Assembly (NCBI GenBank): GCA_036346255.1
Contig: CM070626.1
Span: forward strand, 12,734,001-12,798,000
Origin: Ampelocalamus luodianensis
Lineage: Eukaryota; Streptophyta; Magnoliopsida; Poales; Poaceae
Direction: 5' to 3'
Length of the DNA: 64,000 nt
A program made the position numbers and the translations under genes. The notes beneath the pieces were generated by a model. It was not told the DNA's origin. It ran no database searches and worked only from the letters and a program-made list of their open reading frames with translations. Each line of letters starts with the position of its first letter. Position 1 is the stretch's first letter. This document shows positions 22,244-33,043 of this stretch, in pieces.

Positions 22244-23746
22244 TGAAAGCATCTAGGCCCCTAAAAATTGGTTTTGGTAATTAATGATAATATGTGAATA
22301 TGGGACTTATGTGTTTGTTGAGTATTTACTAGGTTAAGTCCAAATGGTGAGTATGATCTTGAAGATGCATACTAAAGGATATCGTGAAGATCAAATATGG
22401 ATCAAAGTCAAGGTACAAGTAGCTTAGGATCCTTTTTACCAGTCTTAGGAGAAATAGTTGGAAGATCGGATTATAGGATAAATGTCGTACTATTAAGAGG
22501 GATCATGTCCAAGTAACTTGATAGCATATTCTTGTGCTTTGAGGATCAATTTAGGATCATGCATGAAATTGATTTTCCTTTGAAAAGCATCCGTTGCACT
22601 GTCTAGAAAATCGATAGTACCGACGTGTTCACACGGTACTACCGGCAAACGGTACAACCGGGCTTGTAGTGCGGTACTACCGCACCCCGGTCGTTCCGTA
22701 TAAAAAGCGGTATGTTTTTTTTCCAGAGAACATGTTTTTGGGTGTTTCGGTGTAAACCCTCTTAACGGTAGTACCGCTGTTCAAACGCGGAACTACCGCA
22801 CACCCCCGGTAGTACCGATTATGCAACGACGCTTTTTTCGAGAGCAATGCGGTTTGGGATTTCGTGGAACGGTAGTACCACGCGCCTTGAGCGTATGACC
22901 GGAAGCGATAATACCGCATGTTCATGGCGATAGTACCGCTCGCAATTCTAACGGCTATATCATTGCATTTATTGTCTTCCCTTCTAGCCGTTCTTGTCTT
23001 TGGTGGTAAAGTGCGAGTACCGCATTTACTTGGCTGTAGTACCGCAAATCATTGTTCGGGATTTCCTCCCCAACGGTTATATTTGTTGGTGGGAGGTATT
23101 TATACCCCCCCAACTGCTCAAGAGCAGGCTGCTAGAGTTCATTTAACATCAATAGAGCCTTGAGAGCCTTGAACATTCACTCAACACCAAAATTCCCTTG
23201 TGCATTCATTGTGAAGTGGTTGAGTTCTTTCAAGTGCATTCATTCATTCTAGATTGATCCCATTGCACTTGTGAGTTGTCAAGCGAAGGTCATCGATTTG
23301 TTACTCTTGGAGTTTTTGCTGAACTCCTAGACGGTTTGGAGGCGCTTGCATGGTGATCTCTTCAAGAAGATTGTGAAGAGGCTCGGTGCCGAGATTGTGA
23401 GTGGTTCGGTGTTCACCATCTCCGGAGCAGAGGAAGAACAACCATAGTGATCGAGGGAAGGCTTAATTCGTGGAGCCGGCTTGAGTGGTCAAGCTTCCTC
23501 AACGTGGACTAGTGAAGACCGGCAAGTCTTCGATACCACGGGAAAACATCATTGTCTCATTGTGGTTATTTCTAGTCTTTACTCTTCCGTATTTATATTT
23601 CTAATTTGATCCTTATGCTTGTATTGCTTAGCTAGAAATATAACTTATTTAGACTAAGTTGTTAATTGGCTTAACTAGTTAATTTGTTAAAAACTTTAAA
23701 AACCTCCTATTCACCCCCCCTCTAGTCGGTTATCCTTGATCCTACA
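22244..23746 (+). mobile_element. 1.5-kb solo LTR with GGTAGTACC palindromes
   Basis: It runs from TGAAAGCATCTAGGCCCC to CTTGATCCTACA and is flanked by GAGGG at 22,239-22,243 and 23,747-23,751, a perfect 5-bp target duplication. No internal region is attached. At least eleven GGTA(G/C)TACC-like words lie in 22,615-23,045. The end block CTATTCACCCCCCCTCTAGT, inverted, is also found at the end of the larger solo LTR at 40,287-43,600, so the two are related families. The superfamily is not provable without an internal region. Confidence 0.87.
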
Positions 23747-23889
23747 GAGGGCCTCCTTCACATCTTTCAACAATCAACACATGGCTCAAATGGACGGAGG
23801 GCTTGGTTCAAATCATTGAACAATCAACACCTGCAGCAGGTAGGGCCTGCTGCAAATGGAGGGGGGCCTGGTTCAAATCTTTGCTCAAT

Positions 23890-24640
23890 CAACACATATT
23901 ACGAACAACACAGTCATACCAATTAGCGATAAAAAATATGAACGAATAAAATTATGGAAAATTTAGACAAGCAAGTACACAATGTCAGGAGGCTACACAA
24001 AAATTTTCGTAATTTTTTGAACACAATGTCAGGAGGCTACACAAAAAATTTCGTAATTTTTTGAACTCATTTGGTATATTTTAAAATTCCTTCAAACTCT
24101 ACCTAACCCTAACCCTAGCCCTAATTACCCACCCTAACCCTAATTATCCACGCACAGGGGTGGGCTCGGAGTGGCGTGCGGCGCGGCGCACGGCACGTGG
24201 CGGTGGACGGGTGGGCGCGGGTGGGGCGGGTGGCGTCGGGCGATCGGGCGCGCGGCACGTGGCGAGGTGGGCACGTGGCGGGGCGGCGCGGGTGGGGTTG
24301 CGGTGCGGGAAGCGATGCGCGCGGGCGGGACGCGGTCACGTGGCGAGGTGGCGCGGGAGCGAGGCGGCGCGGCGGCGGCGACCACGTGGCGGGGTGGGGG
24401 GGTGGGTGTGTCGGGCGCGGCCACGTGGCGGTGGGGCAGGTGGCGCGGGTGGGCGTGCGGCGAGAGAAAGTGGCGCGGGGATGAGGTGGCAGCGGGGGGC
24501 GCACCGACGTAGCGGGGTGGCGGGGACGGGGCGCTGAGGTGGCGGGGGCGGGGTGGCGTGCGGCACGGGAGCGATCTTGGTCGGGTGGCGTGGGTGAACA
24601 GGGCGGCGCGGGGGGCGCGCGCCGCATTGCTATTTTTGCA
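23890..24640 (-). repeat. Right inverted end of the PMD element
   Basis: The reverse complement matches 12,480-12,860, with the same telomere-like run and AT-rich tail. Within it a 44-bp unit (AATGTCAGGAGGCTACACAA...) is tandemly duplicated at 23,981-24,065. The outer part is a GC-rich block with CACGTGGCG motifs. Confidence 0.7.
24194..24427 (+). promoter_or_regulatory. Array of six CACGTGGCG (G-box/ABRE-like) motifs
   Basis: CACGTGGCG occurs at 24,194, 24,256, 24,272, 24,337, 24,383 and 24,422, all in the same orientation, in a GC-rich stretch. CACGTGGC is the core of G-box/ABRE elements bound by plant bZIP factors. The block lies upstream of the minus-strand PMD gene, so it could serve as its promoter. 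Much of the stretch is a degenerate GTGGCG-rich repeat, so the motifs may reflect repeat expansion. Open frames across this GC-rich region are not credible genes. Confidence 0.6.
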
Positions 24641-24921
24641 AATACGAATGCGACGTGGTTAGAAGTGCAAATACCGGTCGAAAAGTGGCTCGATCGACCA
24701 AAAATTCGAATCCGCTGTAGCTTTTGGAGAAGGGAAAGGCCACCCTATGTGGCTAACTTGTGGATGCCTGTGAGTGATAGGAAAAATATTAACTGTGTGT
24801 GAATTGTGATGGCATGATGGGTAATAGGGAGAGAGGCTAATCATTGTCATTGACTCGTGTGGTGGTGGCCAAATTGGGAGGCTACCTTCTACGGTTGTAC
24901 CCAACAATGCCATTGGTTGAT
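24641..24921. other. Unassigned sequence
   Basis: No gene or element border is recognised between the inverted end and the LTR-like start at 24,922. Confidence 0.3.
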
Positions 24922-26249
24922 TGTAACAGCACAAATTTGAACATTTTAAAAATTTGCATCAATTTCCTGGATTTCAAACTCTTTTATTGCATTTTGAGAT
25001 ATTCCAAAAGAATTGCCTTACAATTTAAAAAGTTGAAAACAAATTCCTTTCATCAAATTGAAAATTGTAAAAATCTACCATCTAAATGTGTACTAAACCT
25101 CCTCAGGATTTGAAATTCAAATTCAAACTCAATCCTAATAATCCAAACCAAAAAGTTGAATTAATTATTTCCCTCCATCTCCCTCTGGCCGCTTCTCCCC
25201 CGCCGGCCCAGCCCCTCCCTCTCCCTGCGGCCCGACCGGCGCGCTCTATAACATCCCAAGTTTTGTTACCAAAATAAACTTAATAAACTTATTATTGGAT
25301 TTTCTCAAAATTAAAAGAGTGTAATTGCTTTTCTTGAATTTCTTAAATTTTCAAAGTCAAAATAAAATTTATTGAGTTTTCTGGGATTTTAATGGATTTA
25401 AAGTTGAAAAGGAAAACTTTAATTAATTTTTTGGAATTTTAAAAGCTTTTTCCTATCTATTTCAAAGCCAAAATAAATTATCGGCAAAAATTATTACCAA
25501 TTATAAGTTGAAAATATTTTATTTAATGTCCAAAATGTCTTTCGGAATTTTTGTGAATCTTTCTATTATTTTTGAATTTTATTTGCTATTTTCTTAAGCT
25601 TTTTTTATTTAACTGGAATATTTTAATTGCTAAATCAAACTAAATCGGAAAACCGTGCTTGGCTCGAATCCTTCTCAGCCCACTCCTATTCCCACGCACG
25701 CGCAACCCGCTTAACCCAAATCCTTCGCGCGCTCGCACTCTAACCAATTTCAGTCGTTGGATCTAAATTCAACGACCCGATCTTGATGACGCCTTGGGAG
25801 GTCCGAACATCCCCACCGCTGTGGACCGTCCAATCAAAATTGAACGACGCGGTCGAGTTGGAGGTTCGGCGGTCCGAACGTCTCCATCAATGTGGACTGT
25901 CCGATCTAAATCGAACGGCCCAACGCCACCCTCCATTCCTTGCTCGGTTCGATCGTCCCTCTCTGTCACTAGTCTGTGTGCCCGCCTTGTTAGGTCTTTC
26001 TCCCTCGTCGCCTTCGTCTCCAACGCACGCTTGAGCCAGCAACCGCCATTGTTAGGGCTTGAAGCTCGTTTCCGAAAACGGGCATAACAACCCGATTTTA
26101 ACGCTTCAACGCCGCCAATCTTATCCCCTCATCCCGTCGCACCCATCCTCACCCTTATCCCCTCTTCTCCGTGTCCGGTACGCCCACGTTCTCAACGGTC
26201 GCCGCGATCCTCGCGCGCACGATCTCACCCACGACCACCCCTTGGCCCC

Positions 26250-26256
26250 TATAAAA
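26250..26256 (+). promoter_or_regulatory. LTR TATA box
   Basis: TATAAAA in CCCCTATAAAAGGGAGC, about 1.0 kb into the LTR. Confidence 0.65.
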
Positions 26257-28158
26257 GGGAGCACGGTGAGCCCCTGTTCCTCCTCACCAAAACCCCTCAA
26301 AGACCCCTCTCTTTCCCCCACTTAATCAGCGATAATCGGAGTTTTTCTCCGTGCCACTGAGCTTTCTTCGCTCATCTTCTCCGGTGCCGACCGTGTTTCT
26401 CCGACGACCTCAATCCGCTCGTTGGCTTCGCCTCAACCACGCCTACCTCGTGCGTGCACTCACTCGGCGCAAGGACCACCGGAGCTTCTTCTTCACCGTC
26501 GACCTAGCACTGCCACCGCCAACCTTCGTCGTCACCAGTCAATTCGTCACACCCCGCCTCCGTGGACTGCACCATCGTCACCGCCATCGCGAGAGCAACC
26601 TCGAGCACCTCTCCTTTGTCCCAAATCGCCTTGGGTTGTCATTTCCGACAATAGCCGTACCTTCATCCTCCGCTTCAACGACCTCTTGAGCCAAGTCAGG
26701 TACCATCATGTTCGCAACAACCGTACCGACCTGCTAGTACCACTCACCACCGGCAAAACCCCGACGTTCACTGTTGCCATCGGGTCCAGTGCCGTCGTCA
26801 CCGTCGAGCAAACGTGGTAGTCCACGTCGGCGTCCACATCAGCACACGCACCTACGTGGCGCACACATGTCGGTCCAGTCACCACCGCGTCAGCGTCTAC
26901 GTGGCACGGTCCAATCGAGCCAGATTCAATACCCTTGTGCACCCAGCCCATGTGCACCGTGAGACTGACTCGTGGGCCCCACATGTCAGGGTTTTCTTTT
27001 ATTTATTTATTCCCGAAAATCCTTCGCTAACGTCAACATGCGCAATAATCCGATTTTTCTGTTGAGAAATAAGTGAGAAAGTCCAATAATTTAGTTTTTA
27101 GGGTTTTTCTTTAGATTCAAAATTCCAAACTCCATATCTTTTGCATCCTAACTCCGATTGAGCCCATTCAAATTCCTAAATTCATCTAAATTCAAGATTT
27201 AGCTATCTAAACTAAAATTATTTAATTTGGAGTTCATTTGAATGTTATTTGAATTTGACTTATTTTCGCGTATAGATTTTGACGACTTCAGATAGTTAGA
27301 TTTCGATGCCATTTAAGAGCAACTGATCAAGCAAGGCAAATTACATCTTTGATCATGTTGATCCCAATATTTTAAATTATTTAAATTATATTTTAAATTA
27401 TTATTGTATGCTTATTTCTATTCAATGTAATTTAAATACCTGTTTTAAATCATAGTTATGTCTGAATCCTTTGTACTGCCAATTTTGACATTGATTCAAA
27501 TATACCTTGACACCTTAGATGAAAATCTAGTTTATGTAGTAGTATGAATTAGAACACTTTGAAATAATATATGCATAGCCATGCTTAGACCAAAAATATT
27601 TGATTTGGGAATTTTTGCCAAAAGTCAAATGTTGTTTAAGTTGTATCCATAGCATTGGTGTGCCATAAAAGTTTATAAATACCTTTGGCAAATAATAAAA
27701 TAAAATAAAATAAAAGACTAGTTTGGACTTGAGCGAAATGGATGGATGGTGGGTGCAAGTTTATGCACGGGCTCAATTCAGCTAATGTTTGAGGCCTAGG
27801 GATTGTTTTGGAACTCGCCCAGTCAATTAAGGACCGGTCTGCGAGCTGCGGATTGCAAATCTCTTCCGTACCACCACAAGTTTAGTTTGGGATAGACTAG
27901 GCTAACTAATTTGCAATGTTTCAATATAGTTGTGCCACTCAGTTGTGTGGGTGTCGTGAAGACTTATTGTTAATACTCACATGGCGTAAGAGGGGTTTAT
28001 CATTTGGTGCAAAGCCTACGGTAGCAAAACCTTAGCGAGCATGATTACTTTGGAATATTGCATTGTAAAGGCCTTGACACATGTTCTAGATTGCTTACCT
28101 AAGGTAGTGAGCGGTGGTATCGACGGATGCCAAACAAACTAGAGAAGTCGTGTCTTAT

Positions 28159-28228
28159 GGGTAAAGCTGTACAACCTCTGCAGAGTGTCAATCTATTCAA
28201 ATAGTCGTGTCCACGGTCATGGACACGC
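28159..28228 (+). repeat. LTR palindrome cassette, copy D
   Basis: CTCTGCAGAG is perfect. The second palindrome has one change (CTATTCAAATAG). The third is the best formed of all copies, GTGTCCA...TGGACAC with a 6-base loop. It lies about 650 bp before the LTR end. Confidence 0.85.
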
Positions 28229-29040
28229 TGAGCAAAGCCTTTCGCAGATTAGACTTTGGTTTTGTTTTCAAAATATTTTGTAAAACAGTTTATGACATAG
28301 ATGGGTGTCCATGAGAAAAACTTATGAGTTGAAACCCTGGGTTGGTGCCCGTATTTAAGTTAGTGTTAGGTTGGTGCCTACACTAGCTTTATTATTTCAG
28401 TTAAAACTCAATTTTAGATATTATAAAACTTGAGCTTTTGAACTTAGTATTGTATTTAAAATGTTAAATGTTGTTTTTGCACAAATAACCTTATAAGCCT
28501 TCTTTTGATATTATCCATGTATGCATTAACTCTATTATTGGGTGTAACTTGCGAGCACAATAGTTGTGCTCATACTTGCTTTATGCAAACAAATTTAACA
28601 GGAAAAGGACTTTGCTACTGGTGTGGATCTCGACGACTAGACCGCTACCCCAGTCGATTTTCTGTGGCAGATCAGCTGGACCCTACTACTTCTTCTTCGA
28701 CTTTCGCTGTATTCTTTATTGTTGGCTCGTAAGCCTTTCTGGTAATCAACTCTGCTTATTAATAAAGTTATGCGAATTATAGATGTTACCACATTTGTTT
28801 ACAGTGTGAACTAGCTACTGATCATGGGACTAGTTCAGAAATACACAGAGGATTTGGAGGTGTTACTCCCGGGTCCGACACGCTCCCAGCCCAACATGTC
28901 ATCGCTCCGCCGTTCCCTCACTTTTCTTTCCTGTGGCCTAGCTGAGTCGGCCCAGCTGCGCCCTTGCTTGCTCCCTTATTTCCTCTCATGGCCTAGTCGA
29001 GCCCAACACCCAATCGCGTCGTGCCACACCATAGCCCACC

Positions 29041-29043
<3 letters not shown>

Positions 29044-29082
<39 letters not shown>
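29044..29082. repeat. (CT)n microsatellite
   Basis: An uninterrupted CT run of about 39 bases. Confidence 0.95.
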
Positions 29083-29088
<6 letters not shown>

Positions 29089-30173
29089 TCTTGCCGACAT
29101 GTGGGCCATGGCGCCACCTGTGAAACCGCCCGAGGGAGAGCACGGTGCTTCTTCCACGCGTGTCAGCTCACCTCGCCCTCTCTCATTCGTTGATCCATAC
29201 GTGCCCCACTCGAGCCAGAGCCATGCCAGCCTACCTCAAGCAATGTAGCCACACCTCGATCCTCTCGCCCTCTCTCGCACCGCCGTGAGTTCGTCCCATC
29301 CATGTGTCAGGCCCCACTGATTCTCGTCGTTTAGGTGAGCTTCCACCTCCGTTGTCTCGCGCATCTTGGTCACCTCGACCTCCTCTTTCTAGCATGCACA
29401 TTCTTCATCCTTGCCGTGCACCAGAGCCACCAGAACACCATTGTCCCCCCACCATTGTCGATCTCCTTCCTCGCTTGGTCTCTAGGTGAGCTCTTCCTTT
29501 CCAGTAGACTCCTTCATCTTGCAAACCTGGTAGGCTAGGCAATGTTGCTCATAGATGACCATAGAGTAGTCGCACCATAACACCTCGTTGTGCCACCGCA
29601 ATCCCCCATGAAGAGCTTGGTGCGCCGCTTCTTCTAGAGCACTGAGCGCATGCTTAGCTTCGTTGTTGCCTGTAGATGATGTTTCCTAGCTTCAATTACA
29701 AGTTTAAGCCTCGCACCATAGTTACCCAAGTGCACAGTATCGCCAATGTCGTCCTTGTTGTAGCACCGCTGCCATAGTGCACCTTTTGTCGCGCCATCGC
29801 CATCGTTAGTATTGCCTTAATGTCCGCATTCCATTTTGCTAGTCGTGGCTAGTCACCGAGCCCTCTCCATTGGCACTGAGCTCGCCTAGAGCCCAACCAT
29901 GGGCCCAGGTGCTTAGGCTAATGGTAATTAGTTGCGGGATGGTTAGTAGTAATGTCTGTATAACATGTGGGCCCTCGATGATTAGGAAATCTTATTAAAT
30001 CGTATGGCAAAGTATGTATTATTTACGATTGTCTCTGTAATATTAAGTATTGTTTTACTTATATGCATATATGGATATGATATTTACCGATAATTACACT
30101 GTGTGAGCTAGCTACTGATCACGAGACTAGCTTGGAATGCACAGAGGGTATGGATTCAAATCCGGGCTCGACC

Positions 30174-31080
30174 GTGATGGCTTGTCAAAAGATGGAAGAT
30201 TATTCTTTGATGTTTCACGAGGATTGAATAATTCTCGATTAATAAAATTATTTATCTATAATATTCAATATAGATAAGGGTTTCCTAATAGCCCTCTGGT
30301 ATACCCTTGGTCGGAGATGTTTGTCATGATCAGGCTAGGGTACGACCGGTTTAAGTTACGATCACCCCTTTGTCTTAAGGCATGTTACGACTAGGTTGGT
30401 CGATAAGTCTCACAGACAAACATATGGATCCTATCCTATCAAATAGAGACCATGTACACCATGCTCGATTATGTGTGATAGTAAATACAACGTGTGCGCG
30501 TATGTGTTTTTGACATAACTGTACGCACCTCTTTCCATCTTTGGCAATAAGCGTCTAACGAACGTCTCACTAAGAACAAGCGTCATGAATGTGTGGATTC
30601 CAGCAACCATCAAAGCGCCTCTTGACGCACAACAACTCACCCTTCAATGCTTTATAAGGGGCGGTGCTGGCGGACAGACGGAGAGAGAACGACACACACG
30701 GGGTTAGAAGTCATTGACAACATTATTAGCTTTGGTGGCTTGTTGTGTTTTGTAATCTTATTCAATACAGGAACACAGAAATAGTGTTGTTATTCTCTCC
30801 GGAAAAACCTAAGCCCATTAAAAAAAAACTCATGTATCTTCTTGTGTAATCTCGAGAGCCGTATCCTCAGTATTTACTTACAAATATGGATAGTAATTCA
30901 TCGACAATATTCCATCCTATTATCCTAAATAGATCTCTTTTCATTTGGGAAAAACAAAAAATCGTAATCGACCTACAATGATACCCCGTAAATTTCTACG
31001 CAAGGAGTGCAATGAAATTTTTGAGTCGTTTTAACTTGGAGGTAAAATTTCTCACGGGAAATTTAGAACCCAACTCTTAA
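30174..31080. other. Unassigned intergenic DNA
   Basis: TTTATAAGGGG near 30,650 followed by CAATACAGGAACACAGAAAT could be a TATA box and leader of a decayed LTR, but no ends are found. No gene is recognised. Confidence 0.3.
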
Positions 31081-31650
31081 AACAAGTTCTCGGCTTTTCT
31101 ACGGGAGGAAAGGGAAGTAGGAAGCGAAGGCCATGGATCATCCATTTTTGGGCAGAGCACGGGCCACGGGGAACCGCGCGGGCCACGACCGAGCCAGCGC
31201 AAAGTTGCGGGCCCGTGGAGCTGAGGGCTTAGGCGCGGCGGGCCGACGGCTCCAACTACAGCCGTGCTTGGCGCGCAGACGGGAGGCCGTTCTGCCGCAC
31301 TTGCACTACGAGAGGCGGCCGCGACGGGAGAGCGCGCGGCGTAGGCGCGTAGTCGTGCACTCTTTCCCGTGGTGCAGCGCCACGCTGCGCGCGCGTGGGA
31401 GGAGATGTTGGCGCCACGCCGGCGGAGCCCAGCGTCTGGATTTGGTTCGGGTGTTGGCCCGTGTGCGAATGTGTGGTCGGGCTCGGCAGTGGTTTGGAGC
31501 GGCAGTAGTCGCGTTGTCAGATGGGCCGGTGCTTTCTCATTGTTGGATCGAGCGTGGCGTACTATTAAGTACAGTTGGGCCTCAGGTCGTGCGGGTATCG
31601 GCTGGGCGTCCATGTTTTCCTTTTAGACTTATGTGGAGGTAGAACCAGAG
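31081..31650. other. GC-rich block with overlapping open frames
   Basis: Open frames of 169-178 codons occur on both strands over the same bases, rich in Arg, Ala, Gly and Pro. No motif is recognised. Equal openness on both strands points to base composition rather than a gene. Confidence 0.4.
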
Positions 31651-32600
31651 GAGAGACGGATGCTTTCCGCAATATTTCGTCGTTGGCTGCAGGGAAAATA
31701 AGGATAGGTATCCCGTACAGTGGCGAGGAAAGATCTCCTGCACTATGGTGTCATGGATTTTTTTTTACTTCAAAGATACTTGAGTAGCTATCCAGCCCAT
31801 CCAGATCCTCTGCAGTACTAGAGAACCACCATACGAACGATAATTCTGAGAGAGTAAACAGGACTATGTTATAGTGTTGTACCAAAATAAAACAAAAACA
31901 GCGGTAAAAGTAGTGTAGCAAGAAAATGATGTAGCATTTGATCTTGACCTTTGTTTTTTAATCGGACGTTGAAGATCACTCCTAATGCTTTGTAGTGTAG
32001 ACTGTCTACGTTGATTCCTTCGTATCACAATCCTGTGTAGCCACACCCACGTCCTTGAAACATGGATCGGAACATAAGGTGCGGAACAGGAAACCACGTC
32101 CATGTAGCCCGATAATAAGCACAATTTGATACGATGGGTTTCAATCCCTCTTTCGCCCCCATCCAATCCTTAAAATCAAAGATGCACAGTTCTTGCGCAT
32201 ACCCTCGTTTTTTTTACGAATTTTGATGTCTATCTGATTGACAACCAGCGTTTCTTAATTTAAATTAGAGTGACACCAAAGTTTCTGATTTAGTGCTACA
32301 GAGCATGTGCTCTAGGACTGAATGGATCTAATATCAAATGGGATATTCTTTGATCCAACGGCTGCCGAAAAAATCTGACCAGTTTCTTGACAAAAAATGC
32401 TCCATAGTTATACAAAGACTTGTTCATACTCCTATACATGCAGGCTGGCAATACTGCAGCCAGTACACTGCCAAGGACCACGTGCATGGGATTCGGATTC
32501 TATGCAGCAACAACAGTAAACAGTGTTCTAAGCTTATGCGAACAGAGCTATGCAGCAACACTGTAGAAACATTGCATATGCACTATAGCAAAAACACTAT
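31651..32600. other. Unassigned intergenic DNA
   Basis: No recognisable gene. Direct repeats AGCAACAACAGTAAACA and AGCAACACTGTAGAAACA occur near 32,505-32,580, just before the Harbinger end. Confidence 0.3.
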
Positions 32601-33043
32601 AGTCCTGTTTGGTAGAGCTTCGGATTCTCATTTTTCAGATTCTGCTCCTGATTCTCTGAGAATCCACTTCTCTAAGAATCTAGAGCTGTCTGTTAAAATC
32701 GTTTGGCTGGTAGGTTGGCTCCCAAAACCATATGAGGGGGATTAGAGGCAAATAGATTATGTTACCCCTGGTTGTAATAATTCAATTGTATTTGTGTCTT
32801 TCTCCTATGTATTTGTACATAAATTATAGAATTTTTTCCCCCAAATTTGTGTAGACCCTGTGAATGTATATACGTTGTATCTTTACACAATACTAGGTTA
32901 TATTGCATTTACACTTCATGATGGATTACAACTGTGCATAAGCAAGTTTTGTACTGTTGTCACTGCAATAAATGAAGCTAGAGATATCACATTCATATCG
33001 TAAAAGTGTTCAAATGATTATTAAATGATATTATGTACAAGTA

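Larger units (their letters stand above)
12480..24640 (-). mobile_element. Probable PMD-gene element with long inverted ends
   Basis: The left end (12,480-12,860) and right end (23,900-24,640) are inverted copies. Read inwards, each has a GC-rich block, TTAGGG-like runs, then the same stretch of about 130-150 bp containing GAGTTCAAAAAATTACGAAA, GTGTAGCCTCCT, TACTTGCTTGTCTAAATTTT and ATCGCTAATTGGTATGACTG. Between them lie a split plant-mobile-domain gene, a GRF-zinc-finger-like fragment and later insertions. Long inverted ends suggest a Mutator-like carrier, and PMD genes are known passengers of plant transposons. No transposase is visible and the outer borders and target duplication were not found, so the extent is approximate. 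Confidence 0.42.
25247..28880 (+). mobile_element. 3.63-kb solo LTR, gypsy family, nested
   Basis: It runs from TATAACATCCCAAG (a TGTAACATCCC variant) to GGGTCCGACA and is flanked by CGCTC at 25,242-25,246 and 28,881-28,885, a perfect 5-bp duplication. It has a TATAAAAG box at 26,250, a CG-rich leader, the palindrome cassette at 28,159-28,228 and the family end layout. Neither PBS nor pol follows, hence a solo LTR. Confidence 0.9.
24922..30173 (+). mobile_element. Outer LTR-like sequence, split by a nested solo LTR
   Basis: TGTAACAGCACAAATTTG at 24,922 looks like an LTR start. The sequence before 25,247 joins the sequence after 28,885 across the nested LTR. The last 70 bases (GTGTGAGCTAGCTACTGATC...CCGGGCTCGACC) resemble the end of the nested LTR. 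TTGAT precedes the start and GTGAT follows the end, a one-mismatch 5-bp duplication. Net length is about 1.6 kb. The end lacks a canonical CA and the assignment is tentative. The CG-rich middle (28,900-29,900) has open frames that I do not regard as genes. Confidence 0.42.

Noticed and set aside
24121..24627. Pro/Arg/Ala-rich proteins up to 168 codons
   Set aside because: Produced by a GTGGCG-rich repeat in all phases; low complexity without domain signal.
29021..29248. Ser-Leu repeat protein
   Set aside because: Arises from the (CT)n microsatellite.
31133..31642. 169- and 178-codon genes on opposite strands
   Set aside because: Both strands are open over the same GC-rich bases, with no motif and biased composition.
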